The notes under the pieces were generated by a model. It saw only the letters and a list, made by a program, of their open reading frames with translations, did not search any database and was not told the DNA's origin. This document shows positions 27,491 to 34,771 of a stretch of DNA of 64,000 bases, piece by piece. How positions within the stretch are numbered: the stretch's first letter is position 1; the number at the start of each line of letters is the position of its first letter. The stretch is from Actinocorallia herbida (GTDB lineage: Bacteria > Actinomycetota > Actinomycetes > Streptosporangiales > Streptosporangiaceae). The translations under genes were made by a program, and so were the position numbers. Location: NCBI RefSeq assembly GCF_003751225.1, contig NZ_RJKE01000001.1, positions 8,308,001 through 8,372,000 on the forward strand, written 5' to 3'.

Positions 27491-27520
27491 TGATGGCCCC
27501 GCCCGAGGGCGGGGCCATCA
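27491..27520. terminator. Bidirectional terminator between response regulator and spoIIM
   Basis: A perfect 14-bp inverted repeat, TGATGGCCCCGCCC and GGGCGGGGCCATCA, with a 2-nt centre (effectively a CGAG tetraloop). It begins 2 bp after the regulator stop and overlaps the spoIIM stop codon, so it serves both convergent genes. Confidence 0.85.
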
Positions 27521-28513
27521 GGCCGCGGCCGGGGCGAGGTCCGGGGTGTCGATGGCGTCACCGGTGTCGCCCGCGGCGACGGCCTTGCGGCCGAAGTACC
27601 AGACATAGGCGAGGAAGGCGATCTCGGCGACGACGCCGATGCCGATGCGGAGCCAGGTCGTGTGCACCCAGCCCGTCACGAAGCCCTCGATGGCGCCGGA
27701 GACCAGCAGCACACCGATGAGGCCGAGGACCACGCTCATCGCGGCGCGGCCTTCTTCGGCCAGTGCCCTGCCGCGCGGGCGCGCGCCCGGGTCGATGATC
27801 GTCCAGCCGAGGCGCAGGCCCACGCCGCACGCCACGTAGACCGCGGTCAGCTCCAGCAGGCCGTGCGGGAGGATCAGGCCGAAGAAGATGTCGGTCTTGC
27901 CGTGCGCGGCCATCAGCCCGCCGGTGACGCCGAGGTTGAGCTGGTTGACCACCAGTACGTACAGGGTCGGGATGCCGAGCAGGATGCCGAACACGATCGC
28001 CTGCGCCGACACCCACGCGTTGTTCACCCACACCTGGAACGCGAACGCGCCCGCCTCGTGCTCGGTGTAGTAGTTCGCGAAGTCGTGCTCGACCAGCTGC
28101 TGGATGTCGTACGGGGTGCCGAGCGTGCTCTGTACCCGCGGATCGCCCGCCACCCACAGCGCGACGGCCAGGGCCAGCAGGTTCCCGAACAGGGCGCAGC
28201 CCAGCCACCACCAGCGCTGCCGGTAGACCGTGCCGGGGAACGACACGGTGATGAGCCTCGCGGCGTCCCGCCACAGCGGCGCGTTCGCCCCCGAGACCGC
28301 GGCCCTGCCGCGCGCGACGAGCGACGTCAGGCGCCCGATGAGCGCCGGATCGGGCGAGGCCGATCTGACGACCGAGAGGTGCGTCGCGGCCCTCTGGTAC
28401 AGCTCGACGAGTTCGTCGATCTCGGCGCCGCGGAGCTTGCCGGCGCGGTTGATGAGCTCTTCCAGCCGGAGCCATTCGGCATTGTGCGCGGCAGCATAGG
28501 CGTCGACATCCAC
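27518..28513 (-). CDS. Stage II sporulation protein M (SpoIIM)-like membrane protein
   Basis: A 331-residue protein. An N-terminal helical region (about 1-95, with VELYQRAATHLSVVRSAS) precedes several membrane helices (WWWLGCALFGNLLALAVALW, AQAIVFGILLGIPTLYVLVV, AAMSVVLGLIGVLLVSGAIE). The family motifs FGLILPHGLLELTAV and NNAWVSAQAIVFG are present. In Bacillus SpoIIM works in septal peptidoglycan removal; in actinomycetes the family is usually linked with RDD proteins, as here (divergent RDD gene 45 bp away). Confidence 0.9.
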   Translation of the reverse strand: MDVDAYAAAHNAEWLRLEELINRAGKLRGAEIDELVELYQRAATHLSVVRSASPDPALIGRLTSLVARGRAAVSGANAPLWRDAARLITVSFPGTVYRQRWWWLGCALFGNLLALAVALWVAGDPRVQSTLGTPYDIQQLVEHDFANYYTEHEAGAFAFQVWVNNAWVSAQAIVFGILLGIPTLYVLVVNQLNLGVTGGLMAAHGKTDIFFGLILPHGLLELTAVYVACGVGLRLGWTIIDPGARPRGRALAEEGRAAMSVVLGLIGVLLVSGAIEGFVTGWVHTTWLRIGIGVVAEIAFLAYVWYFGRKAVAAGDTGDAIDTPDLAPAAA

Positions 28514-28557
28514 GACGGCGAATCTACCGGCCCGGCGAGCCCGGCATACTGGGCACC

Positions 28558-29604
28558 ATGACGGTCACCTCGGCAGAACTGGTCACCGGCGAGGCGGTCG
28601 CCCTCGATCTGCGGCCCGCCCGCCTGGCCAGCCGCGCGTCGGCGCTGCTCCTGGACCTGGCGATCATGTTCGCGGTGGTGTCCACCCTGATGCAGGCCGT
28701 ACAGTTCGTCGTGCTGGTCGCCGACGAGGCGGTGGCCGTCGGATTGAGCATCGTGGTGACCGTCGGGACGTTCGTCGGCTACCCGGCGATCTCCGAGACG
28801 CTGACGCGCGGCAAGTCCGTCGGAAAGATGGCGCTCGGGCTGCGGGTCGTCGCGGTGGACGGCGGGGTCGTCCGGTTCCGCCAGGCGCTGATGCGGGCGC
28901 TCACCGGGTTCGTCGAGTTCCTCATGTTCATGGGCGCGCCCGCACTGATCTGCTCGCTGTTCAACCGGGAGGGCCGCCGCCTCGGCGACCTCTTCGCGGG
29001 CACCCTCGTCATCCAGGACCGCACGGCGGCGACCGCCGCGCTTCCGCCGCCCGCGATGATGCCCCCGCACCTCGCCCCGTGGGCCGCGGCGCTCGAACTC
29101 TCCCAGATCTCCGACGACCTGGCCCTCAGCGCCCGCCAGTACCTCCTCCGCTACTGGGAGCTCCTCCCCGACGTCCGCGTCTCCATGGGCGCCTCCCTCC
29201 TCCAGCGCTTCCTGCCGCTGCTGTCGCCGCCCCCGCCCCCGGGCAACCCGCCGGAGCTCCTGCTGACCGCCGTCCTCGCCGAACGCCGCACTCGCGAGGA
29301 ACGCCGCCTCGCCGCCCGCAAGGCCCGCCGCGTCGACCACCTGCGCCGGACCGGCCAGCACATCCCCACCGAACAGCCCTCCCACATCCGCCCCTACCTT
29401 CCCCCCACCACCGCCTACCTCCCCGTCTTCCCGCCCCCCGCCCCCTACCCCGCGGCCCCTGGCCACCACCCCACCCCACCTCCCGGCTACGCCCCGGGCC
29501 CCTACCCCGCGGCTCCCCCGCCCCCTGGCCACGACCCGGCCAAGTCCTACGCCCCTTCCTCCGGCCCCCAGCCGACCCCACCCGCGCGTCCTCCCCTGCG
29601 CTGA
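28558..29604 (+). CDS. RDD-family membrane protein with proline-rich tail
   Basis: A 348-residue protein. The RDD domain (about 10-160) shows PARLASRASALLLDLAIMFA, GKSVGKMALGLRVVAVDGG and GRRLGDLFAGTLVIQDR with three membrane helices. A cytoplasmic helical region follows, and then a tail of about 80 residues rich in proline, tyrosine and histidine (PPTTAYLPVFPPPAPYP), likely disordered. RDD proteins are of uncertain function; some are linked to ion transport. The ATG at 28558 is divergent from spoIIM. Confidence 0.88.
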   Translation: MTVTSAELVTGEAVALDLRPARLASRASALLLDLAIMFAVVSTLMQAVQFVVLVADEAVAVGLSIVVTVGTFVGYPAISETLTRGKSVGKMALGLRVVAVDGGVVRFRQALMRALTGFVEFLMFMGAPALICSLFNREGRRLGDLFAGTLVIQDRTAATAALPPPAMMPPHLAPWAAALELSQISDDLALSARQYLLRYWELLPDVRVSMGASLLQRFLPLLSPPPPPGNPPELLLTAVLAERRTREERRLAARKARRVDHLRRTGQHIPTEQPSHIRPYLPPTTAYLPVFPPPAPYPAAPGHHPTPPPGYAPGPYPAAPPPPGHDPAKSYAPSSGPQPTPPARPPLR

Positions 29605-29882
29605 CGGCGTCGACGCAGCCGCTTCTCAGCCGCGACCGGCCGACGGCCCCCTCCCGCCTTCGGGCCACGAGCCGTGCCTCCCGGCGGTCGGCGGCATGGA
29701 CGTGGCCGCCGTTCAGGGCGGCGGCTCGGAAGACCGTCCCGTCCCTGCCCTCCCGCCCCGTCCCTGTCCTCCCGTGCTCGGGCCGCGCGCGTCGACGTGG
29801 CCGCCTTCGGGCACGGCCCGGAACGCCGTCCCGTTGCGCTTCCTCCGCGCCGGCGGGCCGGGCGACGGACCTGAGGCGCCCC
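29605..29882. other. Gene-poor region with an imperfect duplicated segment
   Basis: This gap downstream of the RDD gene has no convincing coding sequence. Two similar stretches, 29699-29741 and 29794-29833, both begin GACGTGGCCGCC and end CCGTCCCG with the same order of intervening words, about 95 bp apart, which suggests an old tandem duplication. Short open frames here have arginine/proline-rich, unconvincing products. Confidence 0.4.
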
Positions 29883-29912
29883 GTCATGGCGCGCGGGCTC
29901 GGGCGCCATGAC
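29883..29912. terminator. Terminator between RDD and SDR genes
   Basis: A perfect 10-bp stem GTCATGGCGC / GCGCCATGAC with a 10-nt loop, 11 bp from the SDR stop codon and between convergent genes. Confidence 0.75.
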
Positions 29913-29923
29913 AGGGCATGGGT

Positions 29924-30706
29924 TCAGACGGACTTCACGGTGCCGCCGTCGATCAGGTGGTCCGCGCCGGTGATGTTGCCGGCCACGTCGGAGAGCAGGA
30001 ACGCGATCAGCGCCGCCACCTCCTCGGGTTCGGTGATGCGGCCGGTGGTGATGCCGAACGCCGCGGGGAGCCCTCGCAGGAAGTCGGCGTGCTCGGTGCC
30101 CGTCGCCGCGGCGATCTTGCTGCCGAAGCCGTCGGGGGCCTCCCAGATCGCCGTGCGGACCGCGCCCGGCGACACCGTGTTCACGCGCACGCCCCGCGGC
30201 CCGAACTCCTCGGCGAGCGACTTGCCGAACGCCGTCAGCGCGGCCTTGGCGGCGCTGTAGGCGATCGGGCCCGCGGCGGGCAGCCTGGAGTTGATCGAGG
30301 AGACGTTGACGATCGCGCCCCCGCGCTCGATGAGACTGGGCAACGCGGCGCGGGTGGCGCGGACCGCGCTCAACAGGTTGAGGTCGAAGACGCGCGTCCA
30401 CTGCGTGTCGTCGGTGTCGAGGAATCCGCCGAGCCCTACGTCATCCCCGGCTCCGACGTTGTTCACCAGCAGGTCGACACCGCCGAACTCGGCGAGCGCG
30501 TGGTCGACGAGGGCGGCGACACCTCCCTCGGTGCTCAGGTCGGCCGCGAAGGGGACGGCTCCGGAGTCCTTCAGTTCGGCGGTGATGGTGCGCGCCGCCC
30601 CGACGACGCGGGCGCCCTCCGCGATCAGGGTCCGCACGGTGGCCAGCCCGATGCCCCGGCTGGCCCCGGTGACGACTGCGGTCTTTCCGGTGAGATGGAG
30701 ATCCAT
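29924..30706 (-). CDS. Short-chain dehydrogenase/reductase (SDR)
   Basis: A 260-residue classical SDR oxidoreductase. The NAD(P)-binding motif is TGASRGIGLATV (about residue 14), the NNVGAG element replaces NNAG, and the catalytic Ser and YSAAK are in VNVSSINSRLPAAGPIAYSA and YSAAKAALTAFGKSLAEEFG. The C-terminus has the usual ITGADHLIDGGTV. Substrate is unknown. It lies 82 bp downstream of a TetR gene on the same strand, with its own promoter segment containing a motif shared with the tetR promoter, so the two are probably co-regulated. Confidence 0.93.
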   Translation of the reverse strand: MDLHLTGKTAVVTGASRGIGLATVRTLIAEGARVVGAARTITAELKDSGAVPFAADLSTEGGVAALVDHALAEFGGVDLLVNNVGAGDDVGLGGFLDTDDTQWTRVFDLNLLSAVRATRAALPSLIERGGAIVNVSSINSRLPAAGPIAYSAAKAALTAFGKSLAEEFGPRGVRVNTVSPGAVRTAIWEAPDGFGSKIAAATGTEHADFLRGLPAAFGITTGRITEPEEVAALIAFLLSDVAGNITGADHLIDGGTVKSV

Positions 30707-30720
30707 GAGGCTTCCTATTC

Positions 30721-30742
30721 TTGAACTGCGGGTACAAAATTA
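30721..30742 (+). promoter_or_regulatory. Operator motif upstream of SDR (matches tetR upstream motif)
   Basis: The 22 bp beginning TTGAACTG and containing GGGTACAAAAT agree at about 16 positions with the motif on the minus strand at 31405-31384 upstream of tetR. It lies 15-36 bp before the SDR start codon. Shared placement suggests binding by the adjacent TetR protein; this is inference. Confidence 0.55.
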
Positions 30743-30755
30743 GGCCGAAGAACAT

Positions 30756-30778
30756 CCCGATCCGGTGTCCGGATCGGG
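30756..30778. terminator. Hairpin between tetR and SDR
   Basis: A perfect 10-bp stem CCCGATCCGG / CCGGATCGGG with a TGT loop, starting 10 bp after the tetR stop (minus strand). It may end the tetR transcript or lower read-through into the SDR gene. Confidence 0.7.
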
Positions 30779-30788
30779 CTTCGCGGGG

Positions 30789-31367
30789 TCAGAGGGAGGC
30801 CAGCAACGCGTCGACCACCCGGGTGGGACGCTCCGGCCCCTCGGCGGACCGGCAGATCAACCGCAGGCCCACGACCGTGTTCAGCAGCAGGCTTCCCACG
30901 GCCCTGGCGTCCACGTCGGCGGCGATCTCCCCATCGCGCCGCCCCTCCTCCACGACCGCGCGGAACGCCTCCTCGGTGCGGTCGAGCATGCGCCGGACGA
31001 GCCGCATCGCGGACTCGTCCGACTCGCCGAGCTCCGCGACGGTGTTGACCGCCATGCAGCCCCGACGATCCGGATCCGCGAGATCGAGCTCGACGAGGAA
31101 CATCAGCACCTTGCGCAACCGCTCCTTGACGGGCCCGCCTTCCTCGAGCATCGCCACCAGCGCCTCCGTCTGGCTGTCCCGGTACCGGAGCAGGGCCTTC
31201 TCGAACAGCGCGTGCTTGCTGCCGAACGCGTTGTAGAGACTGCCCTTGCCGATGCCGAGTTCGTCGACGAGGTCCTGCGGGGTCGTGGCGCCGTAGCCCT
31301 TGCGCCAGAACACCTGCATGGCCCGCTCGACGGCGGAGTCGGAATCGAACTGGCGCGGCCTACCCAT
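30789..31367 (-). CDS. TetR-family transcriptional regulator
   Basis: A 192-residue TetR regulator. The N-terminal helix-turn-helix is at about 20-55 (AMQVFWRKGYGATTPQDLVD, GIGKGSLYNAFGSKHALFEK). The C-terminal domain has GCMAVNTVAELGESDE, as in the AcrR/YcdC-type repressors of oxidoreductases. The ATG at 31367 (MGRPRQFD) is favoured over an upstream in-frame codon at 31400 that lies in the promoter. It sits upstream of an SDR gene; repressors of this type commonly respond to the substrate of the neighbouring enzyme. Confidence 0.92.
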   Translation of the reverse strand: MGRPRQFDSDSAVERAMQVFWRKGYGATTPQDLVDELGIGKGSLYNAFGSKHALFEKALLRYRDSQTEALVAMLEEGGPVKERLRKVLMFLVELDLADPDRRGCMAVNTVAELGESDESAMRLVRRMLDRTEEAFRAVVEEGRRDGEIAADVDARAVGSLLLNTVVGLRLICRSAEGPERPTRVVDALLASL

Positions 31368-31383
31368 GTCCGCGACCCTAGCA

Positions 31384-31405
31384 CGATTCTGTACCCTCAA
31401 GTCAA
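31384..31405 (-). promoter_or_regulatory. tetR promoter motif, partner of the SDR operator
   Basis: On the minus strand TTGACTTGAGGGTACAGAAT lies 17-38 bp before the tetR start. Its TTGACT may double as a -35 element. It matches the motif before the SDR gene (30721-30742), including GGGTACA. Confidence 0.5.
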
Positions 31406-31458
31406 AAATACTCCGGGTCCCTCGCGGGGTCGCTCGGGCGGGGCGCGGGCTCGCTCGG

Positions 31459-31497
31459 CCTGGAAGGGACTCGGGCGGGACCCGGGTCCCTTCCAGG
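31459..31497. repeat. Long hairpin in a G-rich stretch
   Basis: A perfect 12-bp inverted repeat CCTGGAAGGGAC / GTCCCTTCCAGG with a 15-nt loop, within a run of repeated CTCGGGCGGG words (about 31427-31515). It lies upstream of the small gene at 31558 and may be a terminator or leader structure. Confidence 0.5.
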
Positions 31498-31557
31498 TGG
31501 GCTCGGGCGGGGCGGAGGATGCTCGGCGTACCGGAGAGACACTTGGGAAGGACGCGG

Positions 31558-31899
31558 GTGGGGTTCTACTTCTCTTATGCCGATGGCGCGGGGCCGGGGT
31601 TCGACGTTCCCGGCCACGTGATGGCGGACGTGCGCGAGGTGCTGCGGATCGCCGTCGCCCACGCGGGCGCGGACTGCCCCGTACAGGTGCACAAGTTCGA
31701 GTCGAACGACGGCTGGCACGTCGGCCCCGAGGAGTGCCGGGCGATCGCGGACCTCCTCGACGGGGCCGAGGCCGAAAAGGCGGTCTCCACCTACGGCACC
31801 TTCGTCGACGGGATCCCCGACGGCCTCGTCGGCGAAGTACGCGCGCTCGGCGAGTTCAGCGCCCAGGCCGTCGAGCGGGGCGGCTTCCACGTCTCCTGA
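31558..31899 (+). CDS. Hypothetical protein (113 aa)
   Basis: I do not recognise this family. The reading from GTG 31558 (VGFYFSYADGAGPGFDVPGH) is acidic and compact, with a mixed alpha/beta look: VREVLRIAVAHAGADCPVQV, then YGTFVDGIPDGLVGEVRALG. No signal peptide or membrane helix. AAGGA lies 7-8 bp before the GTG; an ATG at 31519 would have its GGAGG too close. Coding character is good (strong third-position GC and low-complexity free). Neighbours are a TetR/SDR pair and a VOC gene, giving no functional clue. Confidence 0.65.
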   Translation: MGFYFSYADGAGPGFDVPGHVMADVREVLRIAVAHAGADCPVQVHKFESNDGWHVGPEECRAIADLLDGAEAEKAVSTYGTFVDGIPDGLVGEVRALGEFSAQAVERGGFHVS

Positions 31900-31950
31900 G
31901 CGGGGCGGCCCCGTCCCGACGCGGCCGCACCCGCGCCGGGACGGGCTCGG

Positions 31951-32355
31951 TCAGGTCGCGGCGTCGCCCTGGTAGTTCAGCTGCCAGGAGACGCCGAAGC
32001 GGTCGGCGACCCAGGTGAACAGCTCACTGAACCCGTACGACCCGACGGGCATCAGCGCCGAGCCGCCCTCTTCGAGGGCCGCGCCGATCCGGGTGAGCTC
32101 CTCGGCCGAGTCGCACTCGACGTAGAGCGACCACGACGGCGTGAAGGTGAACCCGTGCTCCGCGTAGCTGTCGATGCACATCACCTCCTGGTCGGCCACC
32201 CGGAACACCGCCTGGAACACCGAGCCCTCGGGGCCCGGCCCCTCTGGCCCGTACCGCTTGATCCACACGATCTCCGACCCGGGGAACAGCGAGACGTAGA
32301 GGTCCATCGCCTCCTCGGCCCGACCCTCGAACATCAGGAACGGCTTCACCCGCAT
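31951..32355 (-). CDS. VOC-family (PhnB-like glyoxalase fold) protein
   Basis: A 134-residue protein of the 3-demethylubiquinone-9 methyltransferase-like/PhnB branch of the vicinal oxygen chelate superfamily: MRVKPFLMFEGRAEEAMDLY, LFPGSEI, VFQAVFRVADQEVMCID, FTFTPSWSLYVECDSAEELT, and FSELFTWVADRFGVSWQLNY. The ATG at 32355 fits the family start. These small proteins often bind metal or confer resistance, but the ligand is not predictable. Single gene. Confidence 0.87.
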   Translation of the reverse strand: MRVKPFLMFEGRAEEAMDLYVSLFPGSEIVWIKRYGPEGPGPEGSVFQAVFRVADQEVMCIDSYAEHGFTFTPSWSLYVECDSAEELTRIGAALEEGGSALMPVGSYGFSELFTWVADRFGVSWQLNYQGDAAT

Positions 32356-32466
32356 CTTCCGCGTCCTTCCCACTGGTCGACTCGCCCGGAGCCTACCCAC
32401 GGCCACCGACAGAACACGGTGCGGCCGCCCGCGCCCCCTCCCGCGGAGGGGGCGCCCCGCACGACG

Positions 32467-32847
32467 TCAGGCGATCCAGGGCGGGGTCTGGAACTCGCCG
32501 GTTCCGGACAGGGCCGCGCGCGCGCCGGCGGCGGCCGTCACCAGGGCGGTGAAGCCCGTCGCGCGGTCGGCGCGCACCTGGCGGGTCTCGTCGGCGGGGA
32601 TCACGATGGTGTCGCCCGCGCCCAGGGTGGCTGCGCGGCCGTCGACCTCGACCGTCGCGACGCCGGAGAGGAAGGTCCACACCTGTTCGGCGTCGATCAC
32701 GTGGACGGGACCCACGGGCGCGTCCGGAGCGACGTCCACCCGCCAGACGGACGTCGCGGCCTCGCCGAGGGTCGGTGACGCGAGGGTCGTCATGGTCGCG
32801 GTGGGCGTGCTGGTCTGCCGGGCTTCCGCGGAACGCACGATCTTCAT
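32467..32847 (-). CDS. Cupin-domain protein
   Basis: A 126-residue single-domain cupin. The beta-barrel core reads VWRVDVAPDAPVGPVHVIDA, EQVWTFLSGVATVEVDGRA, LGAGDTIVIPADETRQVRA. The first motif keeps one His, and the second has few metal ligands, so metal binding is uncertain. The start is ATG 32847. It is divergent from a MarR gene, sharing a 58-bp promoter region with two palindromes, so it is a likely target of that regulator. Confidence 0.85.
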   Translation of the reverse strand: MKIVRSAEARQTSTPTATMTTLASPTLGEAATSVWRVDVAPDAPVGPVHVIDAEQVWTFLSGVATVEVDGRAATLGAGDTIVIPADETRQVRADRATGFTALVTAAAGARAALSGTGEFQTPPWIA

Positions 32848-32865
32848 GGGAACACCCCTAAGATA

Positions 32866-32901
32866 GACATCTAAGTTGTCCATATAGTCAACCAGGTTGT
32901 C
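32866..32901. promoter_or_regulatory. Paired MarR operators between cupin and marR
   Basis: Two 15-bp near-palindromes, GACATCTAAGTTGTC (32866-32880) and GTCAACCAGGTTGTC (32887-32901), have the same GTTGTC half-site and centres 21 bp apart, two helical turns. Each has only one mismatched pair per arm region besides the centre. They fill the short gap between divergent cupin and MarR genes. Confidence 0.7.
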
Positions 32902-32905
32902 TTTT

Positions 32906-33370
32906 ATGTCAAGTGATCCGCCCGGCTTCGAACTCCCGATCCGCCTTCTGCTGGCCTTCCGCGCCCTCATCGACGAGCTGCACACGAGGCTCGCCGAACG
33001 CGGCCACCCCGAGATGCGCCCCATGCACGGCTTCGTCTTCCAGGCCGTCGGCCCCGAGGGATGCAGCACCGCCGAACTGGGCCGCCGCCTCGGCGTCACC
33101 AAGCAGGCCGCGGCCAAGACCGTCGAGTCCCTGGAACGCCTCGGCTACCTGACCCGCGTCCCCGACCCCGCCGACGCCCGCGCCCGCATCGTCCGCCTGA
33201 CCCCGCGCGGCGTGTCCGCCCTCTCCGACTCCGCCGAAATCTTCGACGCCCTACGCGCCGAATGGTCCGAGGCCCTGGGCCCCGCCCGCCTGGCCACCGT
33301 CGAAGACGCCCTCCGCACCATGACCGCCGCGGAGCCGTTCCGCACCGACCTCCCCGCCTGGTTCTCCTGA
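32906..33370 (+). CDS. MarR-family transcriptional regulator
   Basis: A 154-residue MarR protein with winged helix CSTAELGRRLGVTKQAAAKT, VESLERLGYLTRVPDPADAR and RIVRLTPRGVSALSDSAEIF. The ATG at 32906 starts MSSDPPGFELPIRLL; a TTG at 32897 in the same frame lies inside the operator. It is divergent from the cupin gene and its start abuts the second palindrome, so autoregulation is likely. Confidence 0.9.
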   Translation: MSSDPPGFELPIRLLLAFRALIDELHTRLAERGHPEMRPMHGFVFQAVGPEGCSTAELGRRLGVTKQAAAKTVESLERLGYLTRVPDPADARARIVRLTPRGVSALSDSAEIFDALRAEWSEALGPARLATVEDALRTMTAAEPFRTDLPAWFS

Positions 33371-33595
33371 CCCGAACCAGGCGGCGAGGAGGCCGCGCCG
33401 CCGTTCCCCCTCGCCGCGCGCATGGGCGCCGGTCCGCCATCAGGCCGGGCGCAGTCGCGCCCGACGATCTTGCCGCCGCCGGGCGAGGGCGCGATCCCGC
33501 ACGCCTCGGAGAGCGCCATGACGATGGTGAGCCCCCGACGAAGCCCTCCGCCCACCTGCGGCGATGCGCTGGTGGAGGGGGGCGGCCGGTGTCGG
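33371..33595. other. Gene-poor stretch after marR
   Basis: About 225 bp with no gene I can support. A minus-strand frame (around 33440-33550) has plausible residues such as LTIVMALSEACGIAPSPGGG but no recognisable domain, so it could be decayed coding sequence. Confidence 0.3.
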
Positions 33596-33820
33596 TCATC
33601 GGGTCGCCTTCAGGGTGCAGCGCAGGCGGGTGGAGCGGGCGGGCATGGTCATGGCGTCGGCTTCGATGGGGTGGTCGTCGGCGTCGCGGATCAGGCGGGT
33701 CAGGGCGAGGACGGGTTCGGTCTCGGTGAGGCCGAAAAGGTCGCGTTCTTCTGATGTCGCGGCACGGGCGGCCTCTCGACCGGGCTCGGGTCCGCGCGCC
33801 GACCTCTCTGAGAGGGCCAC
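33596..33820 (-). pseudogene. Remnant of a GntR/UTRA regulator (C-terminal part only)
   Basis: A 74-codon open frame reads RAATSEERDLFGLTETEPVL, ALTRLIRDADDHPIEADAMT and ends TRLRCTLKATR. This matches the last third of the UTRA domain of GntR/HutC regulators (LGL...EPVL.L.R...D..G.P.E.D....P). No winged helix-turn-helix is encoded upstream; the preceding DNA is the end of the membrane protein gene at 33830. It is most simply a truncated, probably non-functional, gene left after a deletion. Confidence 0.6.
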
Positions 33821-33829
33821 AGGGGCCCG

Positions 33830-34771
33830 TCAGGGGGTGGGGCGGGGGATCAGTTGGAGGCGGATGTTCGTGTCGTAGGGGACGACGAAGGTGGAGAGGC
33901 GGGCGGTGGTGTCGGTGGGTTTCCAGGTGAGGGGGACCAGGAAGAGGCGGCCGCCGGAGGCGAGGAGGAGGCGCAGGTTCTGGTAGCGGTAGCGGAAGGT
34001 GGCCTTCTTGCCGAAGTCCCACTGGCGGGTCTCCGCGGGGGCGTCCGCGAGGGGTTCCTTGGTGTAGAGGACGACCTCGGGCAGCCTGTCCAGGCGCTTC
34101 ACGCTGTCGTAGGCGCGGGCGACGCCTACCTCGGCGGCGAGGGAGTTCGCCGCCCAGAAGAGGCCGACGACGGCGAGCGCGATCGCCAGGGTCCTGCCCC
34201 TCCGCTCCAGCGCCTCGGCCTCCGCGCTCTCCCGCCAGCCGCCCTCCCACGCCCGGCGCGCCAGCCAGAACCCGTAGACGAGCAGGGGCGCGCACACCGT
34301 CAGGGACAGCGGCGTGGTCCCCGGCCTCTCGTGCTCGGCGACCCCGCGTACCAGGACGCCGACGAGCGCGCGCACGAGCAGCGCCGCGCCCGTGAGCGCG
34401 ACGGCCGGGGCGATCCACCGGACGGCGCGGGGCCGCGTCCGGAGCAGCAGGCCGAGTCCCGTGTGCAGGGTCAGGCACGCGAGGACGACCACCAGGAGCA
34501 GAACCGCCGCCGGGTAGGCGATCTCCAGGCCGAACAGCAGGAGGTCCTGGTTGGCGAGGCCGGTGAGCTGGAGTTCCACCCCGAAGTACCGGAACCGCTG
34601 GAGCGTGGCGACGTACCCGTACCAGATGAGGAGCCCGGCGGCGAGCGTCGTCGGCGGCCCGACGGTGCTGAGGAGGGTGAGCCGCTCGGTCCAGCGCCGC
34701 TCCTCGTCCTCGGCCGCCGCGTCCGGCGCCTGGGCGGGCCCGGTCCGCGCCCACCTGGGCCTGCGCGCCAT
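33830..34771 (-). CDS. Membrane protein of unknown function
   Basis: A 313-residue membrane protein not matching a family I know. Hydrophobic segments include GPPTTLAAGLLIWYGYVATL, IAYPAAVLLLVVVLACLTLH, WIAPAVALTGAALLVRALVG and LAIALAVVGLFWAANSLAAE, so about five or six helices. The C-terminal 100 residues (VVLYTKEPLADAPAE, YRYQNLRLLLASGGRLFLVP) look extracytoplasmic and beta-rich. The ATG at 34771 shares a base with the preceding stop (TGATG), so it is coupled to the lipoprotein gene. Confidence 0.72.
   Translation of the reverse strand: MARRPRWARTGPAQAPDAAAEDEERRWTERLTLLSTVGPPTTLAAGLLIWYGYVATLQRFRYFGVELQLTGLANQDLLLFGLEIAYPAAVLLLVVVLACLTLHTGLGLLLRTRPRAVRWIAPAVALTGAALLVRALVGVLVRGVAEHERPGTTPLSLTVCAPLLVYGFWLARRAWEGGWRESAEAEALERRGRTLAIALAVVGLFWAANSLAAEVGVARAYDSVKRLDRLPEVVLYTKEPLADAPAETRQWDFGKKATFRYRYQNLRLLLASGGRLFLVPLTWKPTDTTARLSTFVVPYDTNIRLQLIPRPTP

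Noticed and set aside
29126-29887. Minus-strand frame overlapping the RDD tail
   Set aside because: Gly/Arg-rich shadow of the proline-rich coding sequence.
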